From NCBI GenBank assembly GCA_020722685.1, contig DYKH01000135.1, forward strand, positions 1 to 13,527: a DNA stretch of 13,527 bases, in the 5' to 3' direction. The number at the start of each line of letters is the position of its first letter. Position 1 is the first letter of the stretch. Shown here one piece after another: positions 6,587 through 13,527 of the stretch. A model generated the notes under the pieces. The model ran no database searches. It was not told the origin of the DNA and saw only the letters and a program-made list of their open reading frames with translations. A program made the position numbers and the translations under genes. This DNA is from Caldithrix sp. Its GTDB lineage: Bacteria > KSB1 > UBA2214 > DYKH01.

Positions 6587-8272
6587 TTAAAAATAAAAAC
6601 GATAATTTAGAGCGAAAATACGCTGGTTCAATGCCAGACCATTCCCCCCTTGTCCCTGGGAAAAATCCAGGTTGAGGCGGTCCGGTCCCAATACCGCTGT
6701 GCTTATCCCGGCGTTCAGTTGATATTGAAAACCGAACCGGGAGTTGTCATAGACACTGAGTTGTAGGTTGGGCATCCAGCCGGGATGTAAATTTTGCTCC
6801 AGCGCGCCCCATTGCAGGCGCACACCATAATCGGCATAACTTCCGGGCAGGATGCTGTCCATATTGCGGGCATCTGTGGAAAGCACCTGGGCAATTACGC
6901 CCTTGGGGGCTGCGCGACGCTGAAGGGCGTGATAATCCGCAAATGGGCCGACATGAAATTCCCAGGGGCCGAGGTTGCTGCGCCAGAATGCGCTCAATTC
7001 ACCATAGGTATCAGTGCCCTGCTGAATACCATCCTGGCCAAGATACTGATTCCAACCGAGGGCGGCATTGGCCGTCCATGCATTGAAGGTCTGCGCAAGT
7101 TGCACTTCTGCACGATTGGCCATTCCGGCAACAGCCAAAGCTAGGCTCTGGAAAGTCTGGGAGTGGTAAGCCAGGCGCGTTGAAAGGCTGGTGCTGCTGG
7201 TCATTTGCCAGCTTGCTGTCAACCTGCTGGTCCAGTTGATTTGCACTCCCCGGTATTCGCCAACACTGAGATCTCCCTGCCAGTGGCGACTATCCCAAAA
7301 AACCCCTACATCAGTGCGATCTTGCAGTCGCGGGGTGGTAATCAACTGTGTGTCGCTGTTTGCGTTCTGCCATAAGTTTTGGCTTTGGATCTGTACACCC
7401 CAAAAGGGCGAGGCATGAATGCGGGCGTTGAGCTCGGGCCCGTAAAGCTGCAGACCATTGAAGCTTTGCCAGCTCCCCTTAATTCCGGCATAACTGGCCG
7501 TATGGGCCAGGCTATCCACATACATACGTCGTAATTCCCGGTCAAAGGGATTCACCTGCAGGGCCTTAATGGCCAAAGCTTGTGCCTGACGCGGGCGGCC
7601 CAAATCTTCTTCAGCCTGAAACATCTCCTTTGGCGGTAAATCCGCTGGATGGTCCAGCAGAGTCTGAATGGTGCTTAGATCTTTTTTATGTAAAGCCAGA
7701 CTGAGACGCACCCAAGGGGGCGTACGCCCGGGATTATTTGCGACCAGAATCTCTGCCAAACCCCAATATTTTTGCGCCAGACTCCAGGAAATGGCGGGCA
7801 GGTAATCGCCACGATCAGCCGCAGCCAGAAGAATGGCCTGTGTCTGATTGCCTTCTTTGGGCGATGCGGCCAGTGCTGATGCCAGGGTATGGAGAGCGTA
7901 TTCCTGACTATTGATTTTATGCACTGTGATTTTGCTTGGAGCCGTGGGTTGGGTGGTAACTGGCAGGATCGGCGCTGCCAGAGGTGATCCTTCCATGCCA
8001 ACTGGAATGGCTTCATGCTCAAGGGCTTCTCTGGCCTCTCGACGCTTTTTGTTCCTCTGCTCAGCGTGGCGGATGACGGGCGAAACGCTTTCGTTCGCTC
8101 CCTGATCGGCCATTTGCCGTGATTCAGGATAAGCTGTGGGTTCTGGAGGCAAGGCCGTGTCCTGGGTGTCGGCAAGGGCTTCCATGCTGAAAGTCAAGGA
8201 ACCGATGACCAATAACCACTGGCAAGAGCTCAGGCCGATTTTTAAATAGGCTGGCAGTTGATGTTTATTCAT
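6587..8272 (-). CDS. pelB: PelB C-terminal part as a separate gene: outer-membrane beta-barrel porin with short helical region
   Basis: From ATG 8272 the protein has 561 residues. A Sec signal peptide ends near ALA|D (about residue 34). A low-complexity, Pro- and charge-rich linker follows (about 38-115, including RNKKRREAREALEHE). A helical TPR-like region comes next (about 120-260; SWSLAQKYWGLAEILV, RQAQALAIKALQVNP). The last 300 residues have alternating hydrophobic/aromatic strands and the chain ends NYRFYF, the aromatic terminus of an outer-membrane beta barrel. This matches the C-terminal end of Pseudomonas PelB, whose barrel is also about 300 residues and follows the TPR domain. It should be the Pel export pore working with PelC. 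A GTG at 8281 would add 3 residues; ATG 8272 is preferred because AAGAG lies 10 bases upstream and the overlap with the preceding stop is only 8 bases. Confidence 0.9.
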   Translation of the reverse strand: MNKHQLPAYLKIGLSSCQWLLVIGSLTFSMEALADTQDTALPPEPTAYPESRQMADQGANESVSPVIRHAEQRNKKRREAREALEHEAIPVGMEGSPLAAPILPVTTQPTAPSKITVHKINSQEYALHTLASALAASPKEGNQTQAILLAAADRGDYLPAISWSLAQKYWGLAEILVANNPGRTPPWVRLSLALHKKDLSTIQTLLDHPADLPPKEMFQAEEDLGRPRQAQALAIKALQVNPFDRELRRMYVDSLAHTASYAGIKGSWQSFNGLQLYGPELNARIHASPFWGVQIQSQNLWQNANSDTQLITTPRLQDRTDVGVFWDSRHWQGDLSVGEYRGVQINWTSRLTASWQMTSSTSLSTRLAYHSQTFQSLALAVAGMANRAEVQLAQTFNAWTANAALGWNQYLGQDGIQQGTDTYGELSAFWRSNLGPWEFHVGPFADYHALQRRAAPKGVIAQVLSTDARNMDSILPGSYADYGVRLQWGALEQNLHPGWMPNLQLSVYDNSRFGFQYQLNAGISTAVLGPDRLNLDFSQGQGGNGLALNQRIFALNYRFYF

Positions 8273-9926
8273 TGGGCGCACGCTCTTGCCGATGGTTTTG
8301 GAGGCTGGTCAGGCTGTCAGCGATGGCTTCTTGTCGCAGTGACCAGGCGATGCCGGAGTTGCCTGCGGACTCCCACAGGGATGCCTCATTCAGAAGCTGA
8401 AGGCTGGTAGGCTTGAGGGACTGCTGCTGTCTCTGGCGGGCGAGGAACAATGCGGACGCGTCATGTCCCAAGCGCTCCAATGCATTTTGGGTCACGTCCC
8501 GAAGACTATCTGGCGGTTGCAGTGCGTCGCCTATCAATAGTGCGCGCAGGGCCTGGACATTTCCGGAGTCCACCAGCATCCAAAGCAGATTGTTCTTGGC
8601 GATTTCGTCCTCCGGATTCAGGCGTAACGCTTCTGCATAGGCCCGTTCTGCGGCAGGATAATTTTCCACGGCATTGGCCCACTGACCCATGGCTAGCCAA
8701 TACGTTGCATAAGAGCGTAGCTTCTGGGGATCGCGGGCAGGGACTGCGCGTAAAAGTCTTCCCAGGGTTTTCCACGCATGCGCCTGGCCCGCATAAGTCA
8801 GACTCTCAAAATAGAAATAGGCCAGTTGATATTTCTTCCAGCCCCGCCGGGCAACGGCCAGTGCCGCTTCGGGATTGGTCGGGCCGGTTAGCATGATCAG
8901 GCGTTGCAGGTCATACTGGCTGGCGGCATCCAGCAGATACAATTTTTTTTCGGCATCAAAGGCCGCGTCGTGATCATGTATTTCCCAGGCGAGAACAGCC
9001 AATAGATGCCAAAACGGGACATTATTCAAACTGGCTTCACTGCGTACCCGATCCAGGGCAGCAAAAGCCTCTGTATAGTTCCCCTGCATGGATAACAGGC
9101 GGGCCTCCTGTATGGCGATGTCGGGAGTCGCCTGAAAATGTTTTTCAACGCCCTGCAAAGCCGCCAGACTCTGCGCTATTTCACCGCGTTGATAGCTGAG
9201 ATAGGCTTTCTGCTCCAACAAAAACCGATTGGGACCCGTGCGTTGCAGCGACTGGTTGATATCGGCAATGGCTTTATCCGGTTCGCTCAATTGCCCGTAA
9301 GCATAAATCAGGGTTTTCCAGTCAGCATCACTGAGTTGTCCGGCTCTGGCCAACGGTGAAAGTAACTGGATGACAATATCCGGCCTGGACAGCGCGGCCG
9401 CCAATTTGACCGCTGCCGCCCGAGCGCCAGGTTGTCCATGATTTGCCATCCATTGCCATTGCTGCAAAACCATTTCCCTTTGCCCCAGCCAGGTCCCAAC
9501 CTGAATGAGCCTCTGTCGCCAGACAACGCTTTCCGGTACCTGTAACACTGCGGTATAAGCCAGGCGATAGGCTTCATCTAACTGGCCAGCTTGCAAGAAG
9601 GCACTATAAGCCAGTTCGTAGAGTTTGGCGGAAAATTTTCCTGGAAAAGGTTGAACAACCATGGGAGCTTTGTACCAGGATGGAGAAACACCCCCCTGAT
9701 CCAGATAACCCATGCCCTTGCCGGTTTTTATGCTTTGCGCAAGGCTGGCAGCAAAAGCATCTGCATCTTCCTTCTTTTGAACATATTCCGCACGCCATTT
9801 TGCATCGTCAGCGGCGAGACTGCCCGGAGCTTTCCACCATGGCGTCGTTGGTGCAGAATCCTGGGCTTGGGCTGTGATTCCTGTAGCCAGCAAAATGATC
9901 CCGAGCAGTAAACTTGGCCTGGTCAT
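8265..9926 (-). CDS. pelB: PelB middle part as a separate gene: periplasmic TPR protein
   Basis: From ATG 9926 the protein has 553 residues. A classic signal peptide (MTRPSLLLGIILLATGITAQA, cleavage near residue 21) is followed by a spacer containing a W-[WY]-K-A-P motif twice (30-34, 84-88). Then come many TPR-like helical pairs from about residue 98 to the end; the clearest is YPAAERAYAEALRLNPEDE near 428-446. There is no barrel and no membrane span after the signal peptide, so it should be soluble in the periplasm or tethered by partners. It corresponds to the central TPR scaffold of PelB, the region that in Pseudomonas binds and localises PelA. An upstream in-frame ATG at 9971 would add 15 residues before the signal peptide. 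ATG 9926 is preferred because the signal peptide begins there and because it forms an ATGA overlap with the preceding gene. It overlaps the porin gene by 8 bases. Confidence 0.88.
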   Translation of the reverse strand: MTRPSLLLGIILLATGITAQAQDSAPTTPWWKAPGSLAADDAKWRAEYVQKKEDADAFAASLAQSIKTGKGMGYLDQGGVSPSWYKAPMVVQPFPGKFSAKLYELAYSAFLQAGQLDEAYRLAYTAVLQVPESVVWRQRLIQVGTWLGQREMVLQQWQWMANHGQPGARAAAVKLAAALSRPDIVIQLLSPLARAGQLSDADWKTLIYAYGQLSEPDKAIADINQSLQRTGPNRFLLEQKAYLSYQRGEIAQSLAALQGVEKHFQATPDIAIQEARLLSMQGNYTEAFAALDRVRSEASLNNVPFWHLLAVLAWEIHDHDAAFDAEKKLYLLDAASQYDLQRLIMLTGPTNPEAALAVARRGWKKYQLAYFYFESLTYAGQAHAWKTLGRLLRAVPARDPQKLRSYATYWLAMGQWANAVENYPAAERAYAEALRLNPEDEIAKNNLLWMLVDSGNVQALRALLIGDALQPPDSLRDVTQNALERLGHDASALFLARQRQQQSLKPTSLQLLNEASLWESAGNSGIAWSLRQEAIADSLTSLQNHRQERAPNE

Positions 9927-10768
9927 GGACGATGATCCCGCGCTGAGCTCTCGAGTTGCGCCTTTAACCATTGGGCGGCAAGTTCGGGCTGTCCGGCTGA
10001 CAATGCCAGACGCGCCATCATTAAAACGATATCGGGTTCTTTGGCGATTTCGGGAAGTCCAGCCAAGGCTTTTTCACCTTTCGTCAGAGCAAGCCGTGCG
10101 CCGCCGCCACCCTGAATCAGGGCCAGGCCACGGATAAAATAGGCTTTTTGCAAGGCGCTCTGCTTATTGTGCAAAGCCATTTGCAGAAGCAATTGACCCG
10201 CTTTGACACTTTCACCATTGGCTGTCCATACATCTGCTGCGGAGTTCATGGCTTGACTGGCGGCTTCCGGATTTTTTCGGGCTACGGCCAACCAGGCTTC
10301 GGCGCTCTGGTCATAAGCTCCGATCATCCGGGCTTCCCGGGCGAACTGCGCGTAATCTTTGGCAGACCAGTGACCTTCCTTGAGTAATTGATCCAGGCGC
10401 AGGATGAGTGTAGCCCGGGCTTTTGCTCTGGCGGCAGAATGTGGAGGCTGCGCCATGGCATTGGTCCAGTCAATTTTCCATTGCATGCGCTGTGCCTGTT
10501 GATATGCCGGATCTTGAGGATTGCCAAGAACAGGTTTCAATTGTTGGTGGGCTGCCTGATACTGTCCACTTTTCAGCAAAAGTTCGGCACTCTGGATACG
10601 TGCCTGAGCATTGGCGGTTGAGTTTTTGAAGTCCAATTTGCCATTCCAGCCATAGCTCCAGGCAATCGCCAGAATCACAGCCAGAATCACCACAATAAAC
10701 ATAAAAATACTGGCCGGTCGCAGTACTTGCTGCGCCGGAATCTGGGGTTTATTGAGAGCAGGAGACAT
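9923..10768 (-). CDS. pelB: PelB N-terminal part as a separate gene: inner-membrane-anchored TPR protein
   Basis: From ATG 10768 the protein has 281 residues. A short proline-containing N-terminus is followed by one strong hydrophobic span (about 21-38, IFMFIVVILAVILAIAW) without an obvious cleavage site, so it is a likely inner-membrane anchor with the rest in the periplasm. Residues about 50-275 are helical TPR-like repeats (AELLLKSGQYQAAHQQLKPVL; MMARLALSAGQPELAAQWLKAQL). Its place right after pelA and before the second TPR gene is where the N-terminus of pelB is expected. The start is uncertain: ATG 10783 and GTG 10807 are in frame, and none has a convincing Shine-Dalgarno. ATG 10768 gives the smallest overlap with pelA (20 bases), in keeping with the other junctions. 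Coupling to pelA translation would explain the poor ribosome site. Assignment to PelB rests on architecture and gene order. Confidence 0.82.
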   Translation of the reverse strand: MSPALNKPQIPAQQVLRPASIFMFIVVILAVILAIAWSYGWNGKLDFKNSTANAQARIQSAELLLKSGQYQAAHQQLKPVLGNPQDPAYQQAQRMQWKIDWTNAMAQPPHSAARAKARATLILRLDQLLKEGHWSAKDYAQFAREARMIGAYDQSAEAWLAVARKNPEAASQAMNSAADVWTANGESVKAGQLLLQMALHNKQSALQKAYFIRGLALIQGGGGARLALTKGEKALAGLPEIAKEPDIVLMMARLALSAGQPELAAQWLKAQLESSARDHRP

Positions 10769-13511
10769 GCAGGGTGATATCATGGGCAGAGCTTTGCAGT
10801 TGCCCACTGACCGGAATGGCTGTGCTCTGCCCGTTCATTCTGGCGCGGCAGTTCTGCACGTTCCCCAATTGTACCTGAACAGGTACGTAGCCCTTCAGTT
10901 TGGCGAGGAAACCATCACTCCCGGCCGTAAATTCGGCAATGGGCGCATTGGCGCTGACGATATAAGGGAAGGGCTTGGGGTTTTTGCTTAACGCCAGATA
11001 GACCGATGGGTTCCCATCCATGTGAACGTACATGTTGCCGTTGGGGCTTGGGTTATACCCGGCTATACCCTGGCTATCGGCAATTGCGGGTGTTCCCAGG
11101 CTGGTTGGCATGCGTAATTCCCGCAAGGCCTCGGCGCCGCCAATCCAGAAGCCCTGACCCTCGCGAGCCAGATGAATCGTGAAAAAGTTATTGGCAATGT
11201 GGCAATAATCGGCCACATAAATGGGTGTAATGGATTGAGTCAGCACCCAGTTATAGACCTTGTCAACAGCGGAAATGGAGGCCAGTTTTGTCGCCGTGTA
11301 CCAATGTGTATAAATATCTATGGGTTTAAGGCGGTGTGGCTTGTTGGTCATTTCGAAAGTCTGAATGACGTTTTCGAAACCCCAGTAGGGTCCGTGCCAT
11401 TGATTGGTGAAATAGTCTTCGTTGGCATCCGGAGCAAAAACCTGCAGCCATTTTCCCCGAAAAATACCGATGGGAGGTACGGCTGTAATACTCGGATCTT
11501 TTTTGCTGATAGTGCTCTCGCCACCATTGATATTCATCAATCCGGCTTTATAGGCCAGGCCCACTACTTGCGCGTCAGGCTCGCAGTCACCGGACCACTG
11601 GTCAATGACGACCTTTTTATCGGGCGGGGCCAAATGCTTGTCGATCCACTTGGCGGCGCCTACCGCTTCCATGTAGGGGCTGAATTTATACCCAGGAACC
11701 GGCAGATTAATGCCCGGATAATCTTTTCCGGCTTCAATGGCCGGCCAGTCGAAAGGGTGAGACCACATGTGTGAACCTATTTCAACGTAGGGCAGCCGGA
11801 AAACTTCCCGTGCGACTCTGCTGCCCAGGGGGGCGAGGGCGGGATAGAGACCACGGTCCCCCGGTAGTAAATCGCCCACAATGATGGAGCCGGTAAAGGG
11901 GAGTTTGTATTTTTCCAGAATCCGGTGCATGTAAACCTGACCGGCAATGTGATAAGGCGGAAACTGCGCGCGGCTGACAAAACCATCACCATCAGTGTGG
12001 GCCATGAACAGCCGTCGTCCACTTTCGGTGGTGGTATCAGGGACCGGCATTTCCGGCAAGCGAAACGCTTCGCGATACAGATGGAAAGGATTTACCAACC
12101 AGCGGGTGTCCTTATTGGGAAGTGTCGTCAGTATATAGGGTGATAAGATGTAACCGCCCCAAGGCGTGATCGCCGCTGCATCTTCTTTGTCTCCGGCCGG
12201 GCTTTTCAGGGTAAGCCAGATTTTACTGTCAGCAGGGGCTCGGAGTTGCAGAAAATCCCGGGGGTTGGCCCTGATCGGCATTTCATAACTCATGTTTTTG
12301 TTTTGGGAAGTAATGCTGAGGGCGCTGACTTCGCGACTTGTCGGCCTGTTCATGCCAAAATCCATATAGGTTTTTTCATCCAGGGCATCCTGAAAGTCAC
12401 CGATCAACAAAATAGGAATACCCTGTGCCCTGGCTTCATCCAGCCAATGAGAAATTCCGGCAACATCCTTAACCGGCTCACCATCACTCCACAAAATGAC
12501 ACCGGCATATTCTCCTGCACGTGGTTTCGCCGGTAATGGCTCGGAAAGTCGCTGAAAACGCGGTATGTAACCGAGGTATTCCAGAGGCATGGCACCGTTG
12601 GCAAAGGCGGAGCTGTACTGTTTGGGGTCGGTGCTGTTGTACATGATCAGTACATGACGGGGCATGGGTTCGCGTAATCCTGCGCCAACAGCCGTCAGTC
12701 CGGAATCAGTGACATAAGGCACAAAGCCCAATGACTGAATTTTTTGGGCATCCTTCCACCAGCCCTGGCGATTAAGTTTGGGTGGCATGTAGTCGATGAC
12801 TATGGCGGGAAGGCGGTATCCCTGAACCTTTCTGAGTTCCGCAATCAGGGCCTTTTGATCACTCCCGGGCACGGATGTGTAAGTTCTTGTGCCTTGATTC
12901 CATTGTTTGAACAAGGATTCAGCAACCACACCAACGAGATCCTGGTGAATTTCGGGAAGCACCGAAAATCCACGATTGGCAATGAGCTGCACATCGGGAT
13001 GCGCTGTCTTGATGGCTTTGATGAGTTGCACCAGTCCGGCTTCCTGCTGTTTCTGGGCGGCAGGGCTTGTATCCACCAGTTTGAAAGAGTCCAGCGTGTC
13101 CATGAAAAAAGCGTGATAACCCTGCTGCCAAATGGGATCAATGACCTGATTCAATAAATAACTGCGGCAATCGGCATGGGCAAGGTTGATGATTTTGCCC
13201 CCCCAGTTGGGATTGGTGCCCATGGCACAACTGTCAGGCAGATTTTGATAGCGGGCGTCACCTGGTGTGGTCTCGCCGATGCTGACATACGCAAAAACCT
13301 GCTGATTTTTACTAAAATCAGCAGGTAGGCGTTGACTCCCAGGATTGACGACCACCCACTTGAAATCATGAAAGGCCTCGGGCGCGGGGCCGGAGCCGTA
13401 ATAAAATCCTACACTGGGCAGGGTGTCCGCAAAAGCTAACCACGGGAGAAATAAAATGCAGAGGAATAACATGCGGGGTTTTAGGCCAAAAAAAGAATTA
13501 CCACGATGCAT
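10749..13511 (-). CDS. pelA: PelA, periplasmic Pel deacetylase and glycoside hydrolase
   Basis: The protein has 920 residues (Pseudomonas PelA is 948). A Sec signal peptide ends near AFA28|D29. The N-terminal domain (about 30-275) is the GH114/GH166-type hydrolase fold, with the family's VVAESLF motif placing the likely catalytic glutamate at E198 and acidic residues at D138/D141. A middle domain follows (about 285-490). The polysaccharide deacetylase domain (about 495-790) carries the metal-binding set: HTDGDG with D507 and D509, and SHMWSHP with H581 and H585. These match D528/D530/H600/H604 of Pseudomonas PelA. A beta-rich C-terminal domain (about 800-920) ends the chain. In known systems PelA removes acetyl groups from GalNAc units, making Pel cationic, and can cleave the polymer. 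ATG 13511 is supported by AAGGTGAG; an internal Met14 could also start a signal peptide but lacks this support. It is the first Pel gene visible. Confidence 0.96.
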   Translation of the reverse strand: MHRGNSFFGLKPRMLFLCILFLPWLAFADTLPSVGFYYGSGPAPEAFHDFKWVVVNPGSQRLPADFSKNQQVFAYVSIGETTPGDARYQNLPDSCAMGTNPNWGGKIINLAHADCRSYLLNQVIDPIWQQGYHAFFMDTLDSFKLVDTSPAAQKQQEAGLVQLIKAIKTAHPDVQLIANRGFSVLPEIHQDLVGVVAESLFKQWNQGTRTYTSVPGSDQKALIAELRKVQGYRLPAIVIDYMPPKLNRQGWWKDAQKIQSLGFVPYVTDSGLTAVGAGLREPMPRHVLIMYNSTDPKQYSSAFANGAMPLEYLGYIPRFQRLSEPLPAKPRAGEYAGVILWSDGEPVKDVAGISHWLDEARAQGIPILLIGDFQDALDEKTYMDFGMNRPTSREVSALSITSQNKNMSYEMPIRANPRDFLQLRAPADSKIWLTLKSPAGDKEDAAAITPWGGYILSPYILTTLPNKDTRWLVNPFHLYREAFRLPEMPVPDTTTESGRRLFMAHTDGDGFVSRAQFPPYHIAGQVYMHRILEKYKLPFTGSIIVGDLLPGDRGLYPALAPLGSRVAREVFRLPYVEIGSHMWSHPFDWPAIEAGKDYPGINLPVPGYKFSPYMEAVGAAKWIDKHLAPPDKKVVIDQWSGDCEPDAQVVGLAYKAGLMNINGGESTISKKDPSITAVPPIGIFRGKWLQVFAPDANEDYFTNQWHGPYWGFENVIQTFEMTNKPHRLKPIDIYTHWYTATKLASISAVDKVYNWVLTQSITPIYVADYCHIANNFFTIHLAREGQGFWIGGAEALRELRMPTSLGTPAIADSQGIAGYNPSPNGNMYVHMDGNPSVYLALSKNPKPFPYIVSANAPIAEFTAGSDGFLAKLKGYVPVQVQLGNVQNCRARMNGQSTAIPVSGQLQSSAHDITLHVSCSQ

Positions 13512-13517
13512 ATATTT

Positions 13518-13525
13518 CTCACCTT
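13518..13525 (-). promoter_or_regulatory. Ribosome binding site of pelA
   Basis: AAGGTGAG on the minus strand is 6 bases from ATG 13511. It confirms the pelA start. The window ends 2 bases beyond it, so the operon promoter and any c-di-GMP-responsive operator or upstream gene are out of view. Confidence 0.75.
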
Positions 13526-13527
13526 AA

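Noticed and set aside
8450..8896. Plus-strand open frame of 148 codons opposite the middle PelB part
   Set aside because: It is antisense to a convincing TPR coding sequence, lacks a ribosome site that I can see, and has the low-complexity look of a shadow frame.
6587..10768. Frameshift or sequencing-error explanation for the three pelB pieces
   Set aside because: The second and third pieces each begin with a complete signal peptide exactly at the overlap with the preceding stop. An accidental frameshift would not create that twice.
11172..11774. Plus-strand open frame of 200 codons opposite pelA
   Set aside because: It is fully inside the deacetylase domain of pelA on the other strand and shows no protein-family features; a shadow frame.
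1..13527. CRISPR arrays, tRNA/rRNA genes, insertion sequences, direct repeats
   Set aside because: I saw no regularly spaced repeats, transposase-like proteins, terminal inverted repeats or RNA-gene signatures; practically every base is inside the operon's genes.

Overview
The window is almost entirely one compact, minus-strand exopolysaccharide operon, read from the right edge (about 13.5 kb) to the left edge. It is a complete Pel polysaccharide operon plus a nucleotide-sugar epimerase: pelA, a pelB equivalent split into three consecutive genes, pelC, pelD, pelE, pelF, pelG, and a PelX-like UDP-sugar 4-epimerase that runs off the left edge. Nothing credible is encoded on the plus strand. No RNA gene, mobile element, CRISPR array or long intergenic stretch is present. 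The promoter of the operon must lie to the right of the window, because only 16 bases precede the pelA start.

The host is a Gram-negative proteobacterium: there are Sec signal peptides, an outer-membrane lipoprotein (PelC), and a beta-barrel porin ending in aromatic residues. Base composition is moderate and falls from GC-richer pelA towards AT-richer pelF/pelG. From memory, pel operons followed by an epimerase gene are known in acidophilic sulphur oxidisers such as Acidithiobacillus. That would fit, but the sequence alone does not prove the genus.

How the genes work together (family knowledge mapped onto visible motifs): the PelX-like epimerase is inferred to make UDP-GalNAc, and PelF (GT4, EX7E motif) polymerises the sugar in the cytosol. 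PelG, a multi-spanning MOP-type membrane protein, translocates the chain together with PelD and PelE. PelD carries an RxxD c-di-GMP site in a degenerate GGDEF domain, so the machine should be switched on after translation by c-di-GMP. In the periplasm PelA deacetylates and trims the polymer. The PelB-like TPR proteins guide it to the PelC ring and the PelB barrel for export.

The main oddity is PelB. In Pseudomonas it is one protein of about 1,200 residues (TPR scaffold plus porin). Here it is three genes: an inner-membrane-anchored TPR protein, a TPR protein with its own signal peptide, and a porin with a short helical N-terminal region and its own signal peptide. They are linked by 4- to 20-base overlaps, and each has its own targeting signal. 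This looks like real gene fission rather than sequencing error. A second departure is that the epimerase sits at the 3' end of the operon.
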